Below are positions 8,553-17,217 of a stretch of DNA of 64,000 nt, in pieces. Source of the DNA: Salegentibacter salegens. Lineage in GTDB: Bacteria; Bacteroidota; Bacteroidia; Flavobacteriales; Flavobacteriaceae. Below the pieces are notes generated by a model, which saw nothing but the letters and a program-made list of their open reading frames with translations, was not told where the DNA came from and did no database searches. Each line of letters begins with the position of its first letter. The stretch's first letter is position 1. Location: contig NZ_LT670848.1 of assembly GCF_900142975.1 (NCBI RefSeq), positions 1,922,001-1,986,000 of the forward strand, written 5' to 3'. Both the position numbers and the translations under genes were made by a program.

Positions 8553-9626
8553 TTACTCTACACTAAGCCTAGCTCCGTTATAAAGCTTTCCTTCGGCATC
8601 TGTGATATATTGCTCCTCGGCTTTAAGGCCCGATAATACTTCAATATTATCACCGTAACTTCTGCCGGTACGTATCCATCGAAGCACTGCTGTATTTTGA
8701 GTGCTCACTGTGTAAATACCTTTTAAATCCCCACGGGTAATTATGGCCGATTCAGGTATTAATATTGCCTGGGAGGTTTTTGTTTTTTCAATTGGAAACT
8801 GTATGCTCACATACATTCCCGAAAGTATATCAGCATTGGTTTCCTGCAAACTTATTTTTACAGGATACTGCCCGCCGGTATTTTTTGCTGAAATTCCTAC
8901 CTCGCTTACTTTTCCATCAATAGTTTTATCTATAGATTTCACAAGTACCTTCACCGGAGCTCCTTGTTGAATTGATGAAATTTCCGATTCGGGAACTGTT
9001 GCCCTTACTTCGAAAGCTCCGGGAGCTTCCATTGCCAGCAGGGGCATTCCCGGGTTGGCCAGAGTACCTTCTTCTGCAAATTTATTGGTAATCACCCCGC
9101 TAAAGGGAGCCCTAATGTTCACGTAGGCAAACTGGGATTCTGTTTCATTCTTCATTTGCGTGGCGGCTTCCAGTCTGGCTTTGGCCATTTCATAATTGGC
9201 CGTAACATCATCCAGTTCATTTCTGGAGGCGCTATTTTCTTCAAATAAAGCTTTAAAGCGCTGGTAATCTTTTTCGGCATTGTTATAGGCGGCAGTAGCT
9301 TCGGTGATTTTAGCGTTTACCTGTGCCAGCTGTGCCCGCAAATCGGAATTATTTATAGATATCAATAGCTGGCCTTTTTTAACCTTATCACCAATGTTCA
9401 CATGAATTTTGTTTATAAAACCCATCATTCTGGTGCTTAGATTGGCACTGTTTACGGCTTCAATTTTTCCGCTCACGGTTACAAACGGACTGATGCCCTC
9501 AGCGGGCGAACTAAGGCTGACTTTAATTGCCTTCTTTTTATCGGGTGTGGTTTTGTCTTTCTCCTCGCCACAACTAATTAAAAGTGCGGCGGTTAAAAGG
9601 GCAAGGGTGTATAATTTAATTTGCAT
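8553..9626 (-). CDS. RND efflux periplasmic adaptor (membrane fusion) lipoprotein
   Basis: A 357-residue adaptor linking the inner-membrane pump to the outer-membrane channel. The N-terminus has a lipoprotein signal (LLTAALLISC, Cys near residue 19). The lipoyl half-motifs are FINKIHVNIGDKVKKGQLLI and FAYVNIRAPFSGVITNKFAE, separated by an alpha-hairpin (residues about 105-160). A beta-barrel domain (VRATVPESEISSIQQGAPV) and membrane-proximal domain (AILIPESAIITRGD) follow. It lies between the TolC and pump genes on the same strand; a 230-base spacer separates it from the pump start. Confidence 0.9.
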   Translation of the reverse strand: MQIKLYTLALLTAALLISCGEEKDKTTPDKKKAIKVSLSSPAEGISPFVTVSGKIEAVNSANLSTRMMGFINKIHVNIGDKVKKGQLLISINNSDLRAQLAQVNAKITEATAAYNNAEKDYQRFKALFEENSASRNELDDVTANYEMAKARLEAATQMKNETESQFAYVNIRAPFSGVITNKFAEEGTLANPGMPLLAMEAPGAFEVRATVPESEISSIQQGAPVKVLVKSIDKTIDGKVSEVGISAKNTGGQYPVKISLQETNADILSGMYVSIQFPIEKTKTSQAILIPESAIITRGDLKGIYTVSTQNTAVLRWIRTGRSYGDNIEVLSGLKAEEQYITDAEGKLYNGARLSVE

Positions 9627-9676
9627 AATGTCAGTATTAATTCTTTATTTCAGAATTGTTTAATTTTTTTCCCTGC

Positions 9677-10990
9677 TTACCCAGCGCTTAAAAATTCAAA
9701 GTAGGCCAGTGCATAATTGTATTCATATATGGTCTGGAAATACTCCAGTTCTTTTTCCGAATATTGGGTTTCGGCCATCAATAGGTCGGTGGTCTTTTCC
9801 AGTCCCTGGCCAAAGCGGTTTGTTAGTATACGCAGTGATTCTTTAGACTGTTCCAAGGCGAGACTGGTAAGCCTGAGTTTGTTTTCGGCATCTGTTAAAG
9901 CCCGTTTCGCTTTGTTCAGTTCCAATTGACTTTTAGATACATATTGCTCATATTCAAGCTTTGCCTTTTCATATTCGGCTTTACTTTTATTGGCTTTTCC
10001 AAAACGTTTTGTTCCCTGCAAAATGTCCCAGCTTAGTGCCATCCCAACCAGATAACCATTGGCATCACCAGTGAATAATTCATCGTCATACAGCTCGTAG
10101 CTTCCAAAAGCATTGAGGCGGGGCAAAAAAGCCATTTTATCGGACTGGTGTATCTTTTTACGCGCTTCGGTAGCCATTTCCATGGCTTTAATATCAGCAC
10201 GTTCCGCTAGTACTTTTAAAGTGGATGCTTCGGGCAGTGATTCCAGCTGAAGGGAATCTAAAGGTTGCATGATGACCCCCTGAGGTTCATTCATTAGAAA
10301 AGCCAGATAATCTGAAGCATTCTTAACATTACTCTTGGCATATTGCAATTGATTGTCAACTTCGGTTACACGCACTTCAACTACTAGCACATCATACCTC
10401 TGTAAATATCCCTGCTTTAATCTGTCATCGGCGAGTTTCTTATTGGCGAGGGTAGCCTCCTTTGCCTTTTCCAGAACAGCTATGGCCTTGTGGGCCAACT
10501 GTAACAACATATAGGCTTTTTCAACTTCCAGTATCATATATTCTTCAGTGCGTAGAGTCTGAAATTCACTAGCTTCCATTTTACTTTTAGCCGCTTTTCG
10601 CTGGTAAATGCCGTCCATATTAATTAAGGGCTGTTGCACCTCTAACTTGGTTGCGAAATTTTCGATTTTGTTGGGGTTGTTCAGTAAATCGGGATTAAAA
10701 TCGCTCTGGGAAATAATCTCCTGGTTTAATTTGGAACCAAAAGCCATCAGCGGATTGTTGGTGGTAAACCCGGTATGGGACAATTTTATATTGGGAAGAA
10801 AGACCGCATTGGTTTGGCGGTAATCTGCTCTAGCTTCAAAGAATTCCTGTTCAGATATTTTAAGTTTCTGGTTATTCTCCTTTACTTTGGAAATAACTTC
10901 TTCTTTTGCTATGATTCTTACTTCCTGGGCCTGAAGCACCAGTCCAAATAAAAAAACAGTGATATATAATGGAAGTTTAATAGCTATCAT
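9677..10990 (-). CDS. TolC-family outer-membrane efflux channel
   Basis: A 437-residue outer-membrane factor. It has a signal peptide (LYITVFLFGLVLQAQ), then two repeats of long heptad-rich helices typical of TolC, for example VKENNQKLKISEQEFFEARA and the C-terminal LEQSKESLRILTNRFGQGLE. FLPNIKLSHTG and FLPRLNAFGSYELYDDE are the usual beta-barrel entry sequences in each half. It is the first gene of the efflux operon (order TolC, adaptor, pump, PII-like), 50 bases before the adaptor and 17 bases after the flavoprotein gene. Confidence 0.9.
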   Translation of the reverse strand: MIAIKLPLYITVFLFGLVLQAQEVRIIAKEEVISKVKENNQKLKISEQEFFEARADYRQTNAVFLPNIKLSHTGFTTNNPLMAFGSKLNQEIISQSDFNPDLLNNPNKIENFATKLEVQQPLINMDGIYQRKAAKSKMEASEFQTLRTEEYMILEVEKAYMLLQLAHKAIAVLEKAKEATLANKKLADDRLKQGYLQRYDVLVVEVRVTEVDNQLQYAKSNVKNASDYLAFLMNEPQGVIMQPLDSLQLESLPEASTLKVLAERADIKAMEMATEARKKIHQSDKMAFLPRLNAFGSYELYDDELFTGDANGYLVGMALSWDILQGTKRFGKANKSKAEYEKAKLEYEQYVSKSQLELNKAKRALTDAENKLRLTSLALEQSKESLRILTNRFGQGLEKTTDLLMAETQYSEKELEYFQTIYEYNYALAYFEFLSAG

Positions 10991-11007
10991 AATTTAAAGT
11001 GTTTTCT

Positions 11008-12159
11008 CTAGAAATTTTTAAAAAGCCAATATTTTTCAGACCACCATTTTTTTATATGCCCCCAATGATCTGGTGTTTTTAAATCTACCTTTTCATTGGA
11101 AGAGGTATAAAAATGTCCTTTCGCAGGTATTGCTTTTCCCTCCCCAGATTCTATAAAATATTCACCTTCGGCATTGAAGGTTTTGTTGGATTCCTTATTT
11201 CCTATTTTCCTGCCTATATTATGGGCTACGATTTTAGCCTGACTACGTGCAAAAATCCCGAGTTTTGGTAAGGAAGTTCCAGATTCGAGGGTTAAATCTA
11301 CGATGTCTCCTATCGCATATACATTGGGATACGCTGTTTCCATGTTGAGTTCGTCAACCTCAATCCAACCAGATTTTCCTGCCAAATTGCTTTTTCTGAT
11401 AACAGCAGGACTCAGGTGTTCAGGCGTAAAAGCCAATAAATCAAAACTGTAGTTTTCAAAGTCGTCAAATTCCAGGGAATTTTTTGTAGCAGAAGTGATT
11501 TGATGTGAACTAAAGTATTTAATCCCCTTCTTCATCAGTAAAGATTTCAATTCACTTGAAGCTTCCTCTCCTGCAAATTCCATAGGTTCTTTTTCGGGTG
11601 TATAGATTGAAATCTCGGTTTTATTGCTTAAGCCTTTATTAGAGATATAATCCTGAATTAACATCGCTGCTTCATAAGGAGCGGCAGGGCTTTTATATGG
11701 TAGTGAGGCAATTAAAACAGCAATTTTCCCTCCCGTGAATCTTTCCAGTTCTGCATAAAACCCCTCTGCGCCTTTCAGCTGAAAAAAATTATAACCATAT
11801 TCATCAAGTTTATATTTGGCTTGCTGTTCCACACCCAGGGAAACTACCATATAATCCCCTTTGTATTCTTCATCTTTAACGGTAACTGAAATATTTTCTG
11901 GATCTACAATCTCAATCTCCCCCTTTACAACCTCAAGTCCGGAGGCCTCTATATTTTTGGTAGATTTATAAATTTGATCGGATTTTCTTTTACCCACCAT
12001 CAACCATGGGAGAGATGGAGAAAAAACACTCTGTTCCTCTTTTTCGAAGACAATAATTTTTAATAAGTGAATATTATCTTCATTACCACTATTTATACTG
12101 AGTTCCCGGGCAATTTCTATCCCTCCAATGCCAGCACCTAATATTAAAACTGTTTTCAT
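11008..12159 (-). CDS. FAD/NAD-dependent oxidoreductase, sulfide:quinone reductase-like
   Basis: A 383-residue flavoprotein. It opens with the Rossmann motif VLILGAGIGGIEIARELS, has a second nucleotide region around KIAVLIASLPYKSPAAPYE (a PYKCPPAP-like motif in SQR relatives, with Ser in place of Cys) and ends with the FAD-binding block NVYAIGDIVDL. The catalytic Cys residues of true sulfide:quinone oxidoreductases are not evident; the protein is almost free of Cys. It may oxidise another thiol or sulfur compound, or reduce a quinone. It lies directly upstream of the efflux operon on the same strand, so its product may be made with the pump. Confidence 0.8.
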   Translation of the reverse strand: MKTVLILGAGIGGIEIARELSINSGNEDNIHLLKIIVFEKEEQSVFSPSLPWLMVGKRKSDQIYKSTKNIEASGLEVVKGEIEIVDPENISVTVKDEEYKGDYMVVSLGVEQQAKYKLDEYGYNFFQLKGAEGFYAELERFTGGKIAVLIASLPYKSPAAPYEAAMLIQDYISNKGLSNKTEISIYTPEKEPMEFAGEEASSELKSLLMKKGIKYFSSHQITSATKNSLEFDDFENYSFDLLAFTPEHLSPAVIRKSNLAGKSGWIEVDELNMETAYPNVYAIGDIVDLTLESGTSLPKLGIFARSQAKIVAHNIGRKIGNKESNKTFNAEGEYFIESGEGKAIPAKGHFYTSSNEKVDLKTPDHWGHIKKWWSEKYWLFKNF

Positions 12160-12249
12160 TTTTATAACTTTTTTAGTAATTCCTGTTGTTCCTTTATGAC
12201 TTGAATCTAAGGTTATCTGAAATTTCTGTGAGTTGTAAAGCGTACCTCT

Positions 12250-12449
12250 TCATCTATTTTCATTGAACGTATATTCTTGATTTTCAAATCCCTCTTTGGT
12301 TATTTCACCTTTTTCGCACCTATTTTTTAATATATTCATAGGGCTTTCATGTCTTTTTTCAACCGGCCTGTTTTTATTTTTTCGGTATAAAAGAATATCA
12401 CAAAAGGAAGAAGGCCAAAACCTATTATCCACCACCATATCATCATCAT
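12250..12449 (-). pseudogene. SHOCT-domain membrane protein, frameshifted
   Basis: From the ATG at 12449 the frame reads MMMIWWWIIGFGLLPFVIFF, a clear transmembrane segment, then runs to a stop after LKKDMKAL. In a different frame the same region continues MNILKNRCEKGEITKEGFEN, the SHOCT motif (short C-terminal domain, about 30 residues). The two halves match, in order, the intact SHOCT protein at 15749-15940. A base change of register between them therefore breaks the gene. A sequencing error would give the same picture. Confidence 0.65.
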
Positions 12450-12454
12450 AATTA

Positions 12455-13045
12455 TTAGTGTTTATGATTTTCTGAATTAGATTTTTTCTCCTTCATCTTA
12501 GATTTCATTTTTTCTTTCATCTCAGGATTTTTTTTCATCATTTTCTGCATCATTTCTTCCATCATTGCAGGGTTGTTATCCATCATTTCCATCATCTTTG
12601 CTTTCATTTCCATTTTCATCATTTCGTTGTTATGGATTTCATCCATCAGCATTTTACGGCCCTCTTCACTCTCCATCATTTTAGCTAGCATTTTAGATTG
12701 CATCTTTTTCATCATTTCCGGATTTTTCTCCATCATTATTTGCATATGGGATTGCATTTTTTCTTTCATTTCGGGATTTTTGTCCATCATCATTTTCATA
12801 TTTCCAGATTCCATCTGTTCTATATGGGCCTTCATCAATATCTTTTTGGCCTCTTCATTTTTTTGCGCCTCGCTGATGAAATTGGTCAACTGGACAGGAT
12901 TTTCAATGATTTCTTGATAAATGGCATTTCTATTTTCTGTTACCTGCATTGTTTCGGTAGCATTGAAGGATGATTTGCAACTAAGCATGGTTCCAACTAA
13001 TCCAATTGTCATTAAAATTTTTACTGTTGTTTTCATGTTATTCAT
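12455..13045 (-). CDS. Methionine-rich lipoprotein, probable periplasmic copper-binding protein
   Basis: A 196-residue lipoprotein: hydrophobic signal ending GLVGTMLSC (Cys near residue 23), then a highly charged helical body. From about residue 75 the sequence is a set of imperfect repeats built on MMxKNPEMxxKMxxxM; Met makes up a large part of this half. Clustered Met pairs bind Cu(I) or Ag(I) in exported proteins such as CusF-like and PcoE-like factors. Its location next to the multicopper oxidase, which also has a Met-rich insert, supports a copper-buffering role in the periplasm. Family assignment is by composition, so biochemical function is inferred. Confidence 0.75.
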   Translation of the reverse strand: MNNMKTTVKILMTIGLVGTMLSCKSSFNATETMQVTENRNAIYQEIIENPVQLTNFISEAQKNEEAKKILMKAHIEQMESGNMKMMMDKNPEMKEKMQSHMQIMMEKNPEMMKKMQSKMLAKMMESEEGRKMLMDEIHNNEMMKMEMKAKMMEMMDNNPAMMEEMMQKMMKKNPEMKEKMKSKMKEKKSNSENHKH

Positions 13046-13104
13046 TTTTAGATTATTAAATATTCGGTTAAACTGATTTGTTTATTTTTTTGGAATCGAT
13101 TAAT

Positions 13105-14772
13105 TCATTCAATTTTAAAATTCCTCATCATACCCATATCCTCGTGTTCCAGGTTATGACAATGGTAGAGGAACAATCCTTTAAAATCCTCAAAACGCAT
13201 TACGAGGTCCATGTACATTCCAGGTAGTAGATACACGCTATCTTGACGTCCTTCATCTATGAACCCGTCTTTAAGGGCATTCCATAAGTTTTGATCAACG
13301 TTTTCGGTATTTCTGTTTATAATATTGAACTGCAATTGATGAATGTGTACAGGGTGTGGCATTTGCATCATATTTCCCATACCGCTACCATTGCCCATCA
13401 TACCCCTGTTGTTTCCCATCATACCGCGTCCATCTTTTTGATTTTTAGTAGAAATGTTTCCTCCATTGTTTATTCGCCAGACCTCGGTGGTATTAAGCTT
13501 CACAATTTCATCTTCCGCCACCTCCATCCCATTGTAGATTCTTCCGTTTATCGTCCATTTCATCATTCCCTCCATTGCAAAATTGAATGTTCTTGGAGAA
13601 TTCCTGTTCTCAGCATCGGCTGGGTCTAAAGCCTGTGAAACTGACAACCTCTCCGGCAGTTGAGCGTCATTCTTCCTTGATTCTCCTATGATAATATTGA
13701 GGATATCGAATTGACTATTGTAAGGCATCGAATTCTCACTTTTGTTACCCATCATACCACCACTCATCATATTGTCCAATGGTATAGGTAGGTGAATTAA
13801 CCTTAACTCCTCGTTTTCTGATTTCTTGGATAAATCTAGCCAAACGTCGACCCGTTGCGCGGGACCTAATAATAAATAGGGTAATTTTTTAGGACTTTCC
13901 AAAAGCCCACCATCTACACCAAAAACGGTAAGGGATTCTCCCGTATTCCAAGCTAATTTGTAGGCGCGGGAGTTAGAACCATTGAGCAGTCGTAACCGAT
14001 ATTTTCCGTCTTTGTTTAGGGATAGAGTATTATCCACTTTTCCATTTATAAGTATTTGATTCCCTAAAAAGCCCTGCATTTGGTCCATTCTTCCATTCGG
14101 CAAATAGACCAATTGGTTGTTTTTATCAAAAGTTTTGTCCTGAATAACAACAGGAATATCATAATCCCCAGTTGGCAGGTTCAAGGCTTTTTCCTCTTCA
14201 TCTGTAACGATGAACAATCCTGCCAACCCCTTATAAACCTGTTCTCCCGTATGACCATGTGGATGTGGATGAAACCAATAAGTACCAGCTCTGTTCATAA
14301 CTTCAAACTCGTAGATATAAGTTTCCCCTTTGTCTATTACGTGTTCTGGGTGCCCATCATTTTCGTGCGATACGTGCAAGCCATGCCAATGGATAATTGA
14401 TTTTTCAGAAATCTCATTTTCAAACCGTATCCGTACCTTATCTCCTTTCTTTACCCGCATTATTGGTCCAAGAGCACTTCCTTCTAACTGTTGTAAAGTT
14501 TGTTTATCCCCCGTTATTAAAGAACCCTTATACGAATAGGTATCCGTTTTTTTGACGGACAGAATTGTAGTACTTGATTGTACTGCCTTTAATTGAATAT
14601 CCACGTCGGCATTAAAATCGCTATTGATAGTAGTTCCAACATTGGGATGAGCAGAAGACGTGTCCATTTTACAAGAACTAAATAATGGCATCACATAAAA
14701 CCCGGCAGCAAACAGGCTAGCTGTTTCGATGAAACTTCTTCTATTGTACTTATTACTATCTTTCATCAACAA
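13105..14772 (-). CDS. Multicopper oxidase, Tat-exported lipoprotein (copper oxidase)
   Basis: A 555-residue laccase-type oxidase. The N-terminus carries a twin-arginine motif (NRRSFIETASLFAAG) and a lipobox-like LFSSC, suggesting folded export and a lipid anchor. All four copper motifs are visible: IHWHGLH, WFHPHPHGHTG, HPVHIHQLQF and YHCHNLEHEDMGMM, the last giving the type 1 copper ligands and axial Met. Just before the third motif is a Gly/Met-rich insert (MMGNNRGMMGNGSGMGNMM), as in CueO, where such segments bind substrate Cu(I). It should oxidise Cu(I) to the less toxic Cu(II). Met-rich lipoprotein gene follows 59 bases downstream. Start could be at residue 1 or 3. Confidence 0.93.
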   Translation of the reverse strand: MLMKDSNKYNRRSFIETASLFAAGFYVMPLFSSCKMDTSSAHPNVGTTINSDFNADVDIQLKAVQSSTTILSVKKTDTYSYKGSLITGDKQTLQQLEGSALGPIMRVKKGDKVRIRFENEISEKSIIHWHGLHVSHENDGHPEHVIDKGETYIYEFEVMNRAGTYWFHPHPHGHTGEQVYKGLAGLFIVTDEEEKALNLPTGDYDIPVVIQDKTFDKNNQLVYLPNGRMDQMQGFLGNQILINGKVDNTLSLNKDGKYRLRLLNGSNSRAYKLAWNTGESLTVFGVDGGLLESPKKLPYLLLGPAQRVDVWLDLSKKSENEELRLIHLPIPLDNMMSGGMMGNKSENSMPYNSQFDILNIIIGESRKNDAQLPERLSVSQALDPADAENRNSPRTFNFAMEGMMKWTINGRIYNGMEVAEDEIVKLNTTEVWRINNGGNISTKNQKDGRGMMGNNRGMMGNGSGMGNMMQMPHPVHIHQLQFNIINRNTENVDQNLWNALKDGFIDEGRQDSVYLLPGMYMDLVMRFEDFKGLFLYHCHNLEHEDMGMMRNFKIE

Positions 14773-14872
14773 ATTTTTTCAAATTAAAATTATACAATTA
14801 TGATGTTGCAGTAAAGGTTACCAGTACGATTACTAAAATTCCCTTTGCTATTTTCTCTTTGTTTCATTTTAA

Positions 14873-15349
14873 TTATAATTTTACGTGAAGTTGTTCGATA
14901 TTGTCAAGCACCTTTATCAAGGTGTTCTTCGTGTTTTTTGCCACCTCCATTACGTCTTTTTTAATTGAGGACGACCAAGTAGTATCGGTATCTTCTATGG
15001 ACACTTCTATAATAGAATTATCTTCCACTTCTTTAATGGTTACATGGCACGGAAAAAGAATGCTCATTTGAATGTCGCTAGCTATTAATTTTGATGCGGT
15101 TTCTATTTCACATACCATTAGAATGAGATGCCTTGGCATCTTTTCAAAGCTAGAGTCTAGATACTGTTTAACGTCAAATTCGCCAACAAGGTCAAGACCT
15201 AGTTTTGCGATGTTATTTTTTACGTTTTTTACTGCTTCATCAAAGGTGATACTGCCAAACCTCCTAGTGATACAGTAAGTGGTATTTCGACTTTCTGAAT
15301 AATTTTGTTCTGAAACCTGTTTGTTTTTTCCCTTGTCATTTTCCATCAT
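14873..15349 (-). CDS. DUF302-domain protein
   Basis: A 158-residue cytoplasmic-looking protein with one DUF302 domain: RRFGSITFDEAVKNVKNNIA, then FDVKQYLDSSFEK, ILFPCHVTIKEVEDNSIIEV and a C-terminal helix. DUF302 folds resemble small alpha/beta dimers and are frequent beside metal-resistance, SHOCT and YHS genes; no activity is established that I can name. The gene follows the broken DUF302 paralogue (gap 7 bases) and precedes the oxidase by 100 bases. ATGs at residues 1 and 2 are both possible. Confidence 0.8.
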   Translation of the reverse strand: MMENDKGKNKQVSEQNYSESRNTTYCITRRFGSITFDEAVKNVKNNIAKLGLDLVGEFDVKQYLDSSFEKMPRHLILMVCEIETASKLIASDIQMSILFPCHVTIKEVEDNSIIEVSIEDTDTTWSSSIKKDVMEVAKNTKNTLIKVLDNIEQLHVKL

Positions 15350-15356
15350 GTCTCTT

Positions 15357-15744
15357 TTAAAGTTTCTCGATTACATTTTCCAATTTAGTGGTAATGCCAC
15401 TTGCTATTTCTGCCAGTATTTCATTATTGACCGCTTGCATGGATGCCATTGGGTTTACCGCCGCTACTTCTATGACCCCTTTTGATACTTCCTGGACAAT
15501 TACATTGCAGGGTAACATCGTCCCAATTTTATCTTCTGGCTTGCAAAGCTTTATGTGCATAGGGAGGGTTACATGCTCCAAGTATTCTATATTTTTTAAA
15601 GTTTACATCAAGTTTTTTCTTTAAGGTTGCGGTTACATCAATCTCTGTGAGTATACCAAAATCTTCATCTTTTAATCCTTGAGCAACTTTTTCGATAACC
15701 TCTTCAAAAGTTCCATTGACAGTTTTATTAAAATAATACTTCAT
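15357..15744 (-). pseudogene. DUF302-domain gene split by a one-base insertion
   Basis: The first half (from 15744) reads MKYYFNKTVNGTFEEVIEKV ... ILGACNPPYAHKALQA and then shifts out of frame. The second half, in the next frame, begins EDKIGTMLPCNVIVQEV and runs to the stop at 15357. Removing one T (plus strand, about 15537) joins them as HKALQA-EDKIGTMLPCN, the usual DUF302 order, giving a normal-length protein of about 128 residues. Either the gene is recently inactivated or the base is a sequencing error. It is transcribed with the intact DUF302 gene seven bases downstream. Confidence 0.8.
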
Positions 15745-15748
15745 TGTT

Positions 15749-15940
15749 TTAATTTTTAGTGTTCAACGTTCGTTTTTGTTTTTCATATTCTTCTTTGGAT
15801 ATTTCGCCCTTGGCGAATCGGTTGTCCAGAATATCCATCGAATTTCCCTTCTTTTCTGTATTTTCTCTATTCCTTCCTTTGTACAGAAATACGCCCAATC
15901 CAAGCACAACCAGTATCAGTATCCACAACCACATCATCAT
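15749..15940 (-). CDS. SHOCT-domain small membrane protein
   Basis: A 63-residue protein from the start chosen at MMMWLWILILVVLGLG. It has one transmembrane helix, a basic linker (YKGRNRENTEKKGN), then the SHOCT motif MDILDNRFAKGEISKEEYEK. The open frame extends 14 codons upstream, but those residues would place charged sequence before the membrane helix, so I prefer the internal start. SHOCT domains are thought to mediate oligomerisation. Four bases separate it from the DUF302 gene downstream. A frameshifted paralogue lies at 12250-12449. Confidence 0.75.
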   Translation of the reverse strand: MMMWLWILILVVLGLGVFLYKGRNRENTEKKGNSMDILDNRFAKGEISKEEYEKQKRTLNTKN

Positions 15941-16000
15941 ATTGTATATTTTGATAATTATTTTTATTTGTAGTTTCCCCAATCTTAGGGCAGGGATTTA

Positions 16001-16051
16001 TTATTCTTCCTTTTTCATTTTCTCTTTCATCTTCTACATCATTTCAGGATT
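16001..16051 (-). pseudogene. Fragment of a methionine-rich protein gene
   Basis: The minus strand reads NPEMM, a stop, then KMKEKMKKEE and another stop. This resembles the C-terminus of the Met-rich lipoprotein at 12455-13045 (NPEMKEKMKSKMKEKK). Only about 17 codons survive. Confidence 0.45.
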
Positions 16052-16108
16052 TTGAGATCTCATGCAATCACAGCATTTTATAGAGTTAACAACTCCATAA
16101 GGCATTAT

Positions 16109-16177
16109 TCAAATATTTTTCATTTCCTTTAATATCCTAATAACTACTTGCGGACTATTCTTCAGAATTCTAATCAT
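16109..16177 (-). other. Short ORF downstream of promoter-like repeat copy 2
   Basis: The ATG at 16177 lies three bases from the repeat and opens 22 codons (MIRILKNSPQVVIRILKEMK). The equivalent place after repeat copy 1 also carries a 22-codon frame with a different sequence. It may be a leader peptide or the truncated start of a lost gene. The rest of 16245-16566 holds no recognisable gene; a hydrophobic plus-strand frame around 16451-16560 could be debris of a membrane protein. Confidence 0.3.
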
Positions 16178-16179
16178 AG

Positions 16180-16244
16180 TAAAGGTCAATAATCCAAATG
16201 CATGTAGGGTTACACAAATTCTTAAGAAAGTTACATCATTCACA
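16180..16244 (-). promoter_or_regulatory. Promoter-like direct repeat, copy 2
   Basis: Near-copy of 2341-2405, same orientation. GTTACA occurs at 16209-16214 and GTTACAT at 16230-16236, 21 bases apart. On the minus strand TGCATTTG again lies close to the -7 consensus. The shared sequence stops right before an ATG in both copies, which argues for a conserved regulatory region rather than coding sequence. Confidence 0.5.
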
Positions 16245-16566
16245 TATCCCTGATGAAATAAATATTTTCATTGAATGTGCCTGGTGCCCTAATCAATTCT
16301 TAGAGTTTAATGTTGTATCCTGAAAAGTGCTTTATTTTTATTTTTCAGATTTATTCTTTGTGATTTTTCCGATGTCTTCAATGGGCTGTACCTCCACGAG
16401 TCCCACCTGCTTACAGGGTCATGGAAACATTTGACAAGTGAGGCGATAAATTGGTCATTGTACCCACCTTCTCTTTCTGGTTGCTAACTTCTATAGTTAT
16501 AGCTTCAGCTTTAATTTCTGGTTTTGTAAGTGCGAGAATAGCTGTTATTCATATAAAATACAGCAT

Positions 16567-17217
16567 TTATAATGCCTTTAAAGTAGCAATGGTTTTAGTG
16601 GGATTGGAGGATTCAAAAACAGAACTCCCCGCAACCAATATATCTGCACCAAGTTCAATAAGTCTAACGGCATTCGAAAGATTTATGCCGCCATCTACCT
16701 CTATTATGGCTTTTGAACCGCTTTTATCAATTAAATTACGAGTATTTTCAATTTTTTGATAGGTGTGCTCTATAAATTTTTGTCCCCCAAAGCCGGGATT
16801 AACAGACATAATAAGTACCTGGTCTATATCCCTTATAATCTCTTCCAGATTATTCACGGCCGTATAAGGATTGAGTGCCACTCCCGCTTGCATGCCTTCC
16901 TGTTTAATAGCCTGGATGGTACGGTGCAAATGGGTACATGCTTCTGTGTGAACTATTAAATTACTGGTTCCGGCCTCCTTAAAGCGACGGATGTACCTAT
17001 CTGGCTTTATAATCATTAAGTGCACGTCAAGCGGTTTTGATGCATAACGATTTATGGCCTCAAGCACTGGGAAACCGAATGAAATATTAGGAACAAAAAC
17101 GCCATCCATAATGTCAACGTGAATCCAATCGGCATCACTCTTATTGAGCATTTCGATATCCTTGATAAGATTGGCAAGGTCGCCCGCAAGAATGGATGGT
17201 GCTATCAAGTGTGACAT
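16567..17217 (-). CDS. rpe: Ribulose-phosphate 3-epimerase
   Basis: A 216-residue TIM barrel that interconverts ribulose 5-phosphate and xylulose 5-phosphate in the pentose phosphate pathway. Family blocks are clear: APSILAGDLANL at the N-terminus, WIHVDIMDGVFVPNISFG (metal and catalytic Asp, HVDIMDG), LDVHLMI, MSVNPGFGGQKF and VDGGINLSNA with a phosphate-binding GSSVFES near the C-terminus. Length is normal. Placed at the edge of a metal island rather than among sugar genes, it may be an accessory second copy, which this window alone cannot show. Confidence 0.93.
   Translation of the reverse strand: MSHLIAPSILAGDLANLIKDIEMLNKSDADWIHVDIMDGVFVPNISFGFPVLEAINRYASKPLDVHLMIIKPDRYIRRFKEAGTSNLIVHTEACTHLHRTIQAIKQEGMQAGVALNPYTAVNNLEEIIRDIDQVLIMSVNPGFGGQKFIEHTYQKIENTRNLIDKSGSKAIIEVDGGINLSNAVRLIELGADILVAGSSVFESSNPTKTIATLKAL

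Noticed and set aside
12573..12973. Long plus-strand ORFs opposite the Met-rich lipoprotein
   Set aside because: They arise because repeated Met/Lys codons read as His/Ile/Phe on the other strand; no start context or domain.
15357..15744. Programmed frameshift in the DUF302 gene
   Set aside because: No slippery run or stimulatory structure at the junction; a single inserted base explains it.
16451..16560. Hydrophobic plus-strand frame before rpe
   Set aside because: It runs into antisense rpe sequence and no complete gene can be drawn; at most debris.
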